Of a stretch of DNA of 15,930 nt, positions 6,280 through 13,389 are shown piece by piece. This stretch comes from a bacterium (GTDB lineage: Bacteria > Verrucomicrobiota > Verrucomicrobiia > Chthoniobacterales > Terrimicrobiaceae). The stretch covers positions 1-15,930 of the forward strand of contig RFZT01000022.1 in the NCBI GenBank assembly GCA_009920585.1. The letters run 5' to 3'. Each line of letters opens with the position of its first letter. The first letter of the stretch is position 1. Both the position numbers and the translations under genes were made by a program. Below the pieces are notes generated by a model. The model saw only the letters and a program-made list of their open reading frames with translations. It was not told the origin of the DNA and did no database searches.

Positions 6280-7476
6280 ATGCTTTCAACTAAAAAACGC
6301 CCACTTCATCACAGATCGCAACTGATACCGCGTGACATCGATCTCACCACAGGCCCCATCGCGGACTCTGGATACCGCAGGCTCTTTGATACCAGCCGAG
6401 ACGGCATCATGGTCGTCGATATGCTCACGGGCAGGATTGTGGACGCAAATCCCTATCTGTGCATTTTACTCGACACACCTTGCGACCAATTGATCGCAAA
6501 AAAACTCGATCAGATCCCTTCCTTTAAAATGCTGTGGAAAGACGCATGCGAGTCCGATGAGCTCGATGAAAGCGGCTTTCAGCGTTGGGACCAACTTAGT
6601 CTGAAGGCCCATGGAGGAAAGCGAACGCCGGTCGAAGTGGTTTGCAACAGCTACAGGTCCGAGGGCCGAAAATTACTGCAATGCAACTTTCGCGACATCA
6701 CCCACCGCAAGCATGAAGAGGAAAGCGTGAGGCGTCTCACGGAGACACTCGAGCAACGCGTCGCTGCAAGGACGTCGGAACTGGAAGCTGCCAACCGCGA
6801 ACTGGAAGCCTTCACCTACTCGGTGTCCCATGATCTTCGCGCCCCACTGCGACACATTATGGGGTTTATTGAAATCCTAGAAAAAGAGGCTGGCAGCAAA
6901 ATCTCCGAGATCCACCGTCACCACCTCACCACCATTGCCGGAGCTGCGCGACGCATGGGCGAACTCATCGACGATCTCCTCACATTTTCACGGATCGGCC
7001 GCTCGGAAATGCAAAAAACCAGCATCAACCTGCGTGACCTCCTCATGGAAGCGCTCAATGACATCAAGGAGGAAACTAAGGACCGTCTCATTAGTTGGAA
7101 AATCGGCTCACTCCCTGAGGTGCTTGTGGACCGCTCACTCATGCGCCAAGCTTTAGTGAATCTCCTCTCGAACGCCATCAAGTTCACCTCGACCCGCACC
7201 CACGCGCACATTGAGGTCGGCTGTGAATCCGATCATCCCGACGAGCATCTGATTTTCATCAAGGACGATGGGGTCGGATTTGACCCGCGCTATACCAAGA
7301 AACTTTTTGGCGTCTTTGAGCGGTTGCACAACGGCAAAGAATTTGAAGGCACAGGCATTGGGTTGGCCAACGTGCATCGCATCATCAATCGCCACGGGGG
7401 ACGGATCTGGGCCGTAGGGGAAGTCGATGCCGGAGCCACATTCCACTTCACCATCCCCAAACCGGGAGAAAAATGA
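6280..7476 (+). CDS. PAS-domain sensor histidine kinase
   Basis: A 398-residue kinase with no membrane segment, so presumably cytoplasmic. A PAS domain spans about 30-145 (YRRLFDTSRDGIMVVDMLTGRIVDANP ... CNFRDITHRK), followed by a coiled coil (about 146-180, ETLEQRVAARTSELEAANRELEAF). The dimerisation domain has the H-box SVSHDLRAPLRHI with phospho-acceptor His184. The ATPase domain shows the N-box QALVNLLSNAIKF (Asn298), G1 DDGVGF (329-334), the F-box LFGVFERLH and G2 GTGIGL (357-362). The coil and H-box resemble the output half of phytochrome-type kinases, but there is no GAF/PHY or bilin-binding region. The signal sensed by the PAS domain is unknown. It is the first gene of a cassette; its stop overlaps the response regulator ATG. 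No clear Shine-Dalgarno precedes 6280, so the start is less certain than the identity. Confidence 0.92.
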   Translation: MLSTKKRPLHHRSQLIPRDIDLTTGPIADSGYRRLFDTSRDGIMVVDMLTGRIVDANPYLCILLDTPCDQLIAKKLDQIPSFKMLWKDACESDELDESGFQRWDQLSLKAHGGKRTPVEVVCNSYRSEGRKLLQCNFRDITHRKHEEESVRRLTETLEQRVAARTSELEAANRELEAFTYSVSHDLRAPLRHIMGFIEILEKEAGSKISEIHRHHLTTIAGAARRMGELIDDLLTFSRIGRSEMQKTSINLRDLLMEALNDIKEETKDRLISWKIGSLPEVLVDRSLMRQALVNLLSNAIKFTSTRTHAHIEVGCESDHPDEHLIFIKDDGVGFDPRYTKKLFGVFERLHNGKEFEGTGIGLANVHRIINRHGGRIWAVGEVDAGATFHFTIPKPGEK

Positions 7477-7949
7477 AATCTGATCATCCCCATATTTTAT
7501 TAGCCGAGGATGACTCCGCTGATGCCGAGTTGACCCTCTCCGCGATTCAAGGAACGAGCTTAAAAAATAGGGTAGTCCGAGTGAGCGATGGCGAAGAAAC
7601 ACTGGACTACCTTTTAAGAAGAAAAGCGTGGCGCACACGACCCAGCGGCGATCCAGCCCTTGTTCTGCTCGATCTCAAAATGCCAAAGATTGGCGGCATT
7701 GAGGTACTTCAGACCATTCGAGCGAATAGCAAACTCAAATCGATACCAGTGGTCATTTTTACATCTTCGGGCGAGCGACGAGACATCGCCGTCTGCTATC
7801 AAAATGGCGCCAACGCCTATGTGATCAAACCGGTGGGATTTCCCGATTTTAAAATAGCAGTCCAAAGCATTGGACGCTTCTGGTCGGAAATCAACGTCCC
7901 GCCTCCACTCAAATCCCGCCGCTTGGAGCGACGCTCCTGGCAAATCTGA
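7473..7949 (+). CDS. Single-domain response regulator (Rcp1-like receiver)
   Basis: A 158-residue stand-alone receiver. The acidic pair is Asp13/Asp14 in LLAEDDSADAELT, the phospho-acceptor is Asp67 in LVLLDLKMPKIGG, the switch Thr is T97 in VVIFTSSG, and Lys119 sits in AYVIKPV. The AEDDxxDAEL opening, the DGEETLDYLLRR stretch and the slightly long loop before Asp67 are typical of the Rcp1 subclass, which usually pairs with phytochrome-like kinases such as the one immediately upstream. There is no DNA-binding or enzymatic domain, so it should act by protein contact or as a phosphate carrier. The ATG overlaps the kinase stop (ATGA) and the end overlaps the hybrid kinase start (TGATG), arguing for coupled translation of all three. 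The partner is inferred from gene order. Confidence 0.92.
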   Translation: MKSDHPHILLAEDDSADAELTLSAIQGTSLKNRVVRVSDGEETLDYLLRRKAWRTRPSGDPALVLLDLKMPKIGGIEVLQTIRANSKLKSIPVVIFTSSGERRDIAVCYQNGANAYVIKPVGFPDFKIAVQSIGRFWSEINVPPPLKSRRLERRSWQI

Positions 7950-9514
7950 TGCACACACCACTCCACATCCTGCACTTGGAGGATGACCCCCTAGACGCAG
8001 ATCTGATTCGGCGGAAACTGGAGGCGGACGGGCTGCCGTGTGAGATCCAACGCGTGGATACAGAGTTGGATTTTTCTATGGCCTTAGAGGGAAACGACAT
8101 CGACCTCGTTCTCGCCGATTTCTCCATGCCGGGCTACGATGGAATGGAGGCTCTGAATCTGGTTCGTGCGACGCGACCCGGCCTCCCCTTCATCCTTTTT
8201 TCGGGTGTCATGGGTGAGGAGGCTGCGGTCATGGCTCTAAAAAAAGGCGCAACGGACTACGTTTTGAAAGATCGCCCCTCTCGCCTCGCCCCAGCGATTC
8301 GTCGCGCTATAGAGGAAGTTCAACTTCTCAAGGAAAGGCAATCCCTCAGCAACCAACTCACTCACGCACAAAAACTTGAAATCTTTGGCGAACTCGTCGG
8401 CGGCATAGCCCACGACTTCAACAACATCCTCACCATTATCATGGCAAATAGCGGCATGCTGATGAACGAACTGAAAAAAACAGACCGCCTCCATCGCTAC
8501 GCCTCGCACATCGAATACGCGAGCGAACATGCGGCGGCACTCACCCGTCAACTGCTACTTTTTAGCCGTGGAGATGTTCGCGAGCCCACGCTCATCCCCC
8601 TCAATGATCTGGTGCAAAAAACCGGTCTCATGCTCCATCGGCTCATTCCCGAGCCGATTCAAATCCGTATTACGACATGCAAAAAAAGCCTTCAAATCAA
8701 GGCCGACCAAAATGACATCGCCCAGATTCTCATTAATCTCGTCCTAAACGCCCGCGACGCCATCCCAGTCGAAGGTTGGATCAATATTACCACAGGGGTT
8801 CTGAGTTATGAGGAATCCTGCAAATTGAATTTTGAGAACCCCGCCGGCCTTTGCTACCTGCGCGTCGCGGACACCGGTTCCGGAATGAACGCCGCCGTAC
8901 AGGCGAGGCTTTTTGAGCCCTTCTTCACGACGAAACCAGAAGGTCATGGCACAGGATTGGGATTATCGACTTGCCAGCGTCTCGTTGCCGCAGCCGGGGG
9001 CAAGATCACGATCGAAAGCGAACCGGATCAAGGATCCACCTTCACCATTTATCTGCCGCGCATTCTCGATGAAATCCCCGGAGGAGCGCATCTCGATTCC
9101 GAGCTTCCACCAACCACTGGGCATGGAACGATCCTCCTAGTCGAAGACAACCACATGCTCCGCGACATTGTCGCCAAGCGCCTCTCCGATCTTGGCTATC
9201 GCGTGATTCAGGCCGCCAACGGACTCCAAGGTCTCGATGCCCTAGCGGATGATAAAGGACCTGCTCCCGATCTGGTGATCACGGACATCATTCTTCCACT
9301 GCTCAGCGGCCAAGAGATGGCCCGCCTCCTTCGCCTGAAAAACCCAAATATCAAAGTGCTTTTCACCTCAGGCTATTCGGACAGGTCCATCCTCCCCCAC
9401 GGCATTCCGGACAGCGGCATTGAGATCATCAGAAAGCCTTTTACGATCAATCGCCTCGCCAACAAAATCACGGAAATCCTGCCGCCCGTCGAAACGATCG
9501 TCAGCCATCAATAA
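7949..9514 (+). CDS. Hybrid histidine kinase with N- and C-terminal receiver domains (REC-HisKA-HATPase-REC)
   Basis: A 521-residue soluble protein. Receiver 1 (about 5-122) has D12/D13, phospho-acceptor D57 in LVLADFSMPG, S85 and K107. A kinase core follows: H-box GGIAHDFNNILT (His155), N-box INLVLNARDAI, G1 VADTGSGM (307-313), F-box LFEPFFTTK and G2 GHGTGLGLS (332-340). Receiver 2 (about 393-511) has E399/D400, D446 in LVITDIILP and K496 in IIRKPF. The HDFNNILT H-box is of the NtrB-like class, unlike the upstream kinase. With no sensor domain of its own, its input is probably phosphorylation of receiver 1, perhaps from the first kinase. There is no HPt or DNA-binding domain, so the final output is not encoded here. 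The start overlaps the previous stop. Confidence 0.93.
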   Translation: MHTPLHILHLEDDPLDADLIRRKLEADGLPCEIQRVDTELDFSMALEGNDIDLVLADFSMPGYDGMEALNLVRATRPGLPFILFSGVMGEEAAVMALKKGATDYVLKDRPSRLAPAIRRAIEEVQLLKERQSLSNQLTHAQKLEIFGELVGGIAHDFNNILTIIMANSGMLMNELKKTDRLHRYASHIEYASEHAAALTRQLLLFSRGDVREPTLIPLNDLVQKTGLMLHRLIPEPIQIRITTCKKSLQIKADQNDIAQILINLVLNARDAIPVEGWINITTGVLSYEESCKLNFENPAGLCYLRVADTGSGMNAAVQARLFEPFFTTKPEGHGTGLGLSTCQRLVAAAGGKITIESEPDQGSTFTIYLPRILDEIPGGAHLDSELPPTTGHGTILLVEDNHMLRDIVAKRLSDLGYRVIQAANGLQGLDALADDKGPAPDLVITDIILPLLSGQEMARLLRLKNPNIKVLFTSGYSDRSILPHGIPDSGIEIIRKPFTINRLANKITEILPPVETIVSHQ

Positions 9515-9566
9515 TAGCCCGCAGCCCGTTAGCTTCAGTGCGGCAGCGGCTCGACGAGGCCCCCAT

Positions 9567-10490
9567 TTAAAACAAGTAGCTCACGATGACTCTGACCATG
9601 CATGGCGCGATCAACTGGTTGCCAACCACATTGCTGATCACAGGTAACTCGACATCGGAATAAACGCGCACCGGGTGAAAATCGAATTCCAATCCTGGCG
9701 AAAGTGACACTTGTTGGTAACCGGTATTGTCCGGATCAGACTCAGGTCCGGAATCGCTGGCTCTGTTGGTGAAGAGTGCTTGCGCCAGTGGACGGATTTT
9801 GAGTTTTCCGAACCGGATGCCGGTATAATAAATGCCTGCCGTGGCGCTCACCTGGAGCCCTGGCCTATAGCCGGCTTGCGTTATAACGGGAGCATCCAAT
9901 TGAGCCTGCGCAAACCAAACCCACTTCTCGTCCGAAGTGATGCGATGGCGGTGATAGAGCCCTGCGAGTATATCCGTGCTCCCCGTGCCGATCTGATTGT
10001 CGCGATCAATCCCGGACTTGTGCCAATCGCCAGAGGGCACCTTGATGCCAAGGTTGACGCCCGTGGACATATCTGGCGAGAAACCGGTGTAATACCCATT
10101 CACTCGGATATCACCTAGCCCCCACCATTTTGTTGTTATGGGGCCGTGATCCTCTTCAGCGGTTACGATCCGATTCGCATAAGGAACGACAGCGGAAATA
10201 CCCCACGAGTTATTGAAGAAATATTGAAAGCCACCCGACAGCCAAGAGGATTGGATGAGCTTGTGTTCGTTGTTATCGGCAGCCGAGGAATGGGTACCAC
10301 TCCAGTTTTGACTCTGTGAAACAAAGTCGTATTCGGTCCATAACATTCCCCCTTTCCCACTAGGGAAGTTGGAACTCGTGCCCACGTCGTAGCCACTACA
10401 GAAGGAGCAAGCGCAGGCGTGAAGTTGAGGTGAGATGATAAGAAATAATGCAGCAGAAACTGCGATCAAATTTTGAGTGAGATTTTTCAT
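9567..10490 (-). CDS. Outer-membrane beta-barrel protein with CxCxxC motif after the signal peptide
   Basis: A 307-residue exported protein. Residues 1-25 form a signal peptide (MKNLTQNLIAVSAALFLIIS, cleavage likely after LHA), directly followed by CACSFC (Cys26, 28, 31). The rest has alternating aromatic/polar strands (WTEYDF, GGFQYFFNNSWGISAVVPYANR, GLGDIRVNGYYTG, GVNLGIKVPSGDW) and ends VIVSYLF. A terminal Phe is the classic signal for outer-membrane barrel assembly. It resembles uncharacterised barrels annotated as hypothetical or transporter-like; the N-terminal Cys cluster suggests metal or redox binding in the periplasm, which is inference. LHAC is a poor lipobox because of the His, though lipidation cannot be excluded. 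It lies 124 bases downstream of the small Cys-motif protein on the same strand. It converges on the hybrid kinase gene, leaving 52 bases without a clear terminator. Confidence 0.72.
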   Translation of the reverse strand: MKNLTQNLIAVSAALFLIISPQLHACACSFCSGYDVGTSSNFPSGKGGMLWTEYDFVSQSQNWSGTHSSAADNNEHKLIQSSWLSGGFQYFFNNSWGISAVVPYANRIVTAEEDHGPITTKWWGLGDIRVNGYYTGFSPDMSTGVNLGIKVPSGDWHKSGIDRDNQIGTGSTDILAGLYHRHRITSDEKWVWFAQAQLDAPVITQAGYRPGLQVSATAGIYYTGIRFGKLKIRPLAQALFTNRASDSGPESDPDNTGYQQVSLSPGLEFDFHPVRVYSDVELPVISNVVGNQLIAPCMVRVIVSYLF

Positions 10491-10529
10491 GTATGATTAA
10501 AATTGATGGTTGAATGAAATGGGGCATGA

Positions 10530-10545
10530 ACGTGGAACAACACGT
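10530..10545. repeat. Inverted repeat ACGTG-N6-CACGT between the two exported-protein genes
   Basis: A perfect 5-bp inverted repeat with a six-base spacer, 40 bases upstream of the barrel gene start on the minus strand. The position would suit an operator or a small RNA stem in the leader. It is short and only one copy is seen, so a chance origin is quite possible. The remaining bases between 10491 and 10614 show nothing convincing. Confidence 0.25.
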
Positions 10546-10614
10546 CATCCTTAAAGAAAGATGGCCGCTAGGGCCTATTCCGCGACTAGATCAAGCTGCG
10601 GGAGTGCAAGGGGC

Positions 10615-11016
10615 TCAGCAGGAAAAAATGGGCACCGGAACGGGAGGAGAAAAAAAGAGGTCTTCCATCATGGGCGCAGGCACCCGAGCATAAACGAGAG
10701 GGCGAGACAACGGCGCCATCAGCACGGAAATCAGTGGGGTGATAAAGTCACTGAACTTCTTTGTGCTCACCAAAAGAAGAGGATCCTGCGACTGAGACTG
10801 GCGGGCGGCAGCGATTTTTTTGCAAAGGCCACAGGGGTGTTTGCCGTCCACGATCTTATCGATCGCCGTCGCAATGGATTCACTGCGGGAGAAATCTCGG
10901 AGCATCGATGTCCATGCGATGCCTTGCAAAAGAGCGAAGTGTCCACCAATGGCAAAAAACAACGCCACCCCCATCATCGAGCAAGCGATGATACGGACGG
11001 AGCGAAGGTGGGACAC
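10615..11016 (-). CDS. Small secreted or membrane-anchored protein with HPCGLC motif (function unknown)
   Basis: A 133-residue protein starting at a GTG (11014-11016). The N-terminus has two basic residues and a hydrophobic stretch (about 9-31, IIACSMMGVALFFAIGGHFALLQ), consistent with a signal peptide or anchor. The mature part has GIAWTSMLRDFS then IVDGKHPCGLCKKIAAARQS (55-74), with Cys62 and Cys65 after His60. The C-terminus is proline rich and ends FSC. I recognise this as a type of short protein with an HPCxLC site, similar in plan to DUF2946 proteins often found near copper functions, but I cannot name a family securely. The motif suggests metal or redox chemistry in the periplasm. The next gene on the strand is the CxCxxC barrel. 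ATGs at codons 14-15 would remove the basic N-region, so the GTG is preferred. Confidence 0.6.
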   Translation of the reverse strand: MSHLRSVRIIACSMMGVALFFAIGGHFALLQGIAWTSMLRDFSRSESIATAIDKIVDGKHPCGLCKKIAAARQSQSQDPLLLVSTKKFSDFITPLISVLMAPLSRPLVYARVPAPMMEDLFFSPPVPVPIFSC

Positions 11017-11122
11017 CTATCCCTAGGCACCAGAAGCGTTGCGCGTCCTAGCCTGATACGGCCGGGACTTTGATCAAGATCTCAGCCGATCTCCGCCCAT
11101 TCTGTTGCAATTTCCAGCACCG

Positions 11123-11136
11123 GCATCCTAGGATGC
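11123..11136. promoter_or_regulatory. Perfect 14-bp palindrome over the osmC-family ribosome binding site
   Basis: GCATCCTAGGATGC reads identically on both strands and ends four bases before the ATG at 11141. It contains the likely Shine-Dalgarno AGGA (11130-11133). As DNA it could be a dimeric repressor operator; as RNA, with a tiny loop, it could partly mask the ribosome site. Another CCTAGG lies at 11022-11027, just upstream of the divergent gene start at 11016. The symmetry is seen directly; the role is inferred. Confidence 0.5.
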
Positions 11137-11140
11137 GGGC

Positions 11141-11551
11141 ATGGTTGAAATCTCAATAAAATATCTGGGCGATCTTCGATGCGAAGCTACACACGGACCT
11201 TCGGGAACCATCTTGCTCACTGATGCGCCGGTCGATAATGAGGGGCGAGGGGAATCGTTTTCTCCAACAGATCTCGCCGCGACATCGCTGGGAACTTGCA
11301 TGCTCACGATCATGGGCATCGTCGCCCGTCGTCACGGTGTGGATCTGGGTGCAACGACTGTCAAAGCAGTGAAACACATGTCCACCGAACCGCCCCGCCG
11401 CATTGCGAAGCTCGAGATTGTTTTCACCATTCCTCTGCCTTCGGATCATCCACAGAAGAAGCTTCTCGAAGCGGCAGCCAAGGGTTGCCCGGTTCACCTG
11501 AGCCTGCATCCAGATGTGGTGCAGGATATCCGGTTCGACTGGGTAGGTTAG
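11141..11551 (+). CDS. OsmC family protein (predicted peroxide/hydroperoxide-reducing thiol protein)
   Basis: A 136-residue protein of normal family length. It carries the two conserved cysteines: Cys53 in FSPTDLAATSLGTCM and Cys115 in AAKGCPVHLSLHP. In OsmC/Ohr proteins these form the reactive pair that reduces organic hydroperoxides in the cytoplasm. The helix around FSPTDL..ASLGTC and the start with beta strands (VEISIKYLGDLRCEATHGPSG) also fit. It looks closer to the general OsmC/YhfA-type branch than to Ohr, so the substrate is uncertain. The ATG has AGGA seven bases upstream within a 14-bp palindrome. It is divergent from the small Cys-motif gene, and its stop codon TAG overlaps the TAA of the dehydrogenase gene on the other strand. 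Confidence 0.88.
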   Translation: MVEISIKYLGDLRCEATHGPSGTILLTDAPVDNEGRGESFSPTDLAATSLGTCMLTIMGIVARRHGVDLGATTVKAVKHMSTEPPRRIAKLEIVFTIPLPSDHPQKKLLEAAAKGCPVHLSLHPDVVQDIRFDWVG

Positions 11552-12564
11552 TCCGTCCCGAGGGGCGATGTCTCGCCGATGCGGCGGGTGATTTCCAGCG
11601 CGATGTCGAGGGCATCCGCCGCGGCCAATCCCGTGACCTTCGGCTTCAATCCCTCACTGGCACATTGAAGGAAGGACTCGAGCTCGATGAGAAGGGGCTC
11701 ACCTTTGTTCACCTCGACGGGCTCGCGGACAATCCGGTGACCACTGAAGTCGGTGACAATTTTGGAATCCGTGGCCAAGCCGATGAGCTTACCAATGCCC
11801 GAGCTAGCCTTCTCGTCCTCGCGGGCCAGCCGAAGCAGGTAGCCTGCTTGATTTTTGTAGTCCAGCGAGAGATAGGCATTTTCTTGAAAGACGCGAATTT
11901 TGCGCACGCGATCTTGGCTGATCCGGCTGGCTGTGACATTGGCCACGCAACCGTTTTTGAAGCGGAACCGCACGTTGGCGATATCCTCGCCGCGACCGAG
12001 CACGGAGATCCCAACGGCGTCCAAGCTCTCAATCGGGGAGCGGACGAGATGCAAAATGATCTCGATGTCGTGGATCATGAGATCCAGCACCACGCCGATA
12101 TCCGTGCTGCGATTCGGGTAGGGAGAAAGCCGAGTCACCTCCAAAAAACGGGGATTATTCAGCTGCGCTTCGAGGGCGTGGAGAACGGGATTGAAACGTT
12201 CGACATGGCCGACCTGCAGCACACAACCGCGCGCGGCGGCGAGTTCGGCAAGCTCACGGGCATGGGCCGGGGTGTCGGCAATCGGCTTCTCGATGAGTAG
12301 ATGCTTGCCCTGCTCGAGAAGAAATTTTCCCACCGCATGGTGGGTGACGGTCGGCGTACAAATCGTGGCCGCATCGACCATGGAAGCAAAGGCCTCGAGA
12401 CTCTCCGCCGCTTCACAATGGAAGCGCTTCGCCGCTGTCGCTGCGGCTTCGGGGTTTTGATCGTAAACAGCCGTGAGACGACTGGATGGAAGTTCACTGT
12501 AAATGCGGGCATGATTGGCACCCATGTGCCCGACGCCGACGACTCCTGTGCGAATGGTTTTCAT
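11548..12564 (-). CDS. Gfo/Idh/MocA family oxidoreductase, possibly a UDP-GlcNAc 3-dehydrogenase (GnnA-like)
   Basis: A 338-residue NAD(P)-dependent sugar dehydrogenase. The N-terminal Rossmann fold has GVVGVGHMGANHAR (7-20). The family's EKP motif is at 92-94 (LLIEKPIA). GHVERFNP (118-125) and LDLMIHDIEII (159-169, Asp160, His164) give the substrate and catalytic region in the second domain. Its ATG overlaps the lpxI stop (ATGA). In several Gram-negative groups a Gfo/Idh protein next to lpx genes is GnnA, which with the aminotransferase GnnB makes the 3-amino sugar of lipid A. The GHxERFNP motif fits UDP-sugar members of the family. No gnnB-like gene is visible in this window, so the specific activity is only a hypothesis. 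Fold and cofactor assignment are secure. Confidence 0.85.
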   Translation of the reverse strand: MKTIRTGVVGVGHMGANHARIYSELPSSRLTAVYDQNPEAAATAAKRFHCEAAESLEAFASMVDAATICTPTVTHHAVGKFLLEQGKHLLIEKPIADTPAHARELAELAAARGCVLQVGHVERFNPVLHALEAQLNNPRFLEVTRLSPYPNRSTDIGVVLDLMIHDIEIILHLVRSPIESLDAVGISVLGRGEDIANVRFRFKNGCVANVTASRISQDRVRKIRVFQENAYLSLDYKNQAGYLLRLAREDEKASSGIGKLIGLATDSKIVTDFSGHRIVREPVEVNKGEPLLIELESFLQCASEGLKPKVTGLAAADALDIALEITRRIGETSPLGTD

Positions 12565-13373
12565 TTTCCGTAAATGGTTATAGAGAGTGACTCAGCTAGG
12601 GCGCAAACTTTCGGTCGATTGAGAAGAATCGTCGATCCCGCTTCGACGCCGATGATGCGAATCCCGGCCTCGGCTGCGACTTCGAGGGTTTTGGTTCCCA
12701 CGACAGGGACATCGAATCTCATGTCTTGATTAGGCTTGGAGACTTTCACGAGCGTCGCCGCGCCCTTGCCCAGCTTGCCTCCCCGGCGAATGGCTTCGTT
12801 TGTTCCTTCAAATGCCTCCACCGCTAGAACGGTGCCATTTTTGACAACGACCGTCTGGCCGATATCGAGGCGGCTCGTTTCCTTGGCGATGCGGAAGCCG
12901 TAGTCGAGATCTTCGACGTGGCGGGGCTTGAGCCGTGGCCCGGCGATGAGGCCTGGCGTGGCGAGGTGGTCATCGAGAAATGTCGTGGCCGAAATGAGAC
13001 CGACCCCGACCTTCGTCATTTCAGTTCCGACCGCACCGAAGAGGGACTCCGCATTCCTCTCCTTGAGCTTCGCTAAAAGCACCAGCGCCTTGAAATCGGG
13101 ACGGAGATTGAAAAGGTGTGAGGGGGCAATTTGCCCCGCCATCATGGCCCTACTGGCTCCGGATTGCTTAGCGGCCTCGAGGAGTTTGCCGAGCTGTCCG
13201 ACGCGCATGGCAAAAATGGCATCGACCATTGCGGCGAGGGCTGGATCCGTTTCGCCCTCGAATGAGGCGATGGCAATGCGTTGCACGCCGGCCTTACGCG
13301 CCCCCTCGATCACAAGGCGAGGGTAGTCGCCACTGCCGGCAATGAGAAAAAGTGGGGCGGTCGGATTTTCCAT
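12561..13373 (-). CDS. lpxI: UDP-2,3-diacylglucosamine pyrophosphatase LpxI
   Basis: Hydrolyses UDP-2,3-diacylglucosamine to lipid X and UMP in lipid A synthesis, replacing LpxH in many bacteria; acts at the inner face of the inner membrane. The 270-residue protein shows the LpxI (formerly DUF1009) pattern: LFLIAGSGDYPRLVIEGARKAG (8-29), AMMAGQIAPSHLFNLRPDFKAL (76-97), TFLDDHLATPGLIAG (131-145), AFEGTNEAIRRGG (187-199) and KPNQDMRFDVPVVG (213-226). The last holds the DxRxDxP motif of the C-terminal catalytic domain (Asp217, Asp221). I chose the ATG at 13373, 17 bases after the peptidase stop; an in-frame TTG at 13409 would overlap that gene and adds residues foreign to the family. The stop overlaps the dehydrogenase start. 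Identity is confident. Confidence 0.93.
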   Translation of the reverse strand: MENPTAPLFLIAGSGDYPRLVIEGARKAGVQRIAIASFEGETDPALAAMVDAIFAMRVGQLGKLLEAAKQSGASRAMMAGQIAPSHLFNLRPDFKALVLLAKLKERNAESLFGAVGTEMTKVGVGLISATTFLDDHLATPGLIAGPRLKPRHVEDLDYGFRIAKETSRLDIGQTVVVKNGTVLAVEAFEGTNEAIRRGGKLGKGAATLVKVSKPNQDMRFDVPVVGTKTLEVAAEAGIRIIGVEAGSTILLNRPKVCALAESLSITIYGK

Positions 13374-13389
13374 GCGTTGATCCCGAAAC

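Noticed and set aside
6092..6325. 77-codon open frame across the structured gap before the kinase
   Set aside because: It contains the long inverted repeat, overlaps the kinase start in another frame and resembles no protein family.
9515..9566. Terminator or integron attC-like site (GTTAGC near 9533) between converging genes
   Set aside because: The GTTAGC does not meet the GTTRRRY core, there is no paired RYYYAAC site, and only a weak 5-bp stem with a long loop can be drawn.
11296..12300. 334-codon plus-strand open frame
   Set aside because: It covers the end of the osmC-family gene in another frame and is antisense to the dehydrogenase, both of which have clear motifs.
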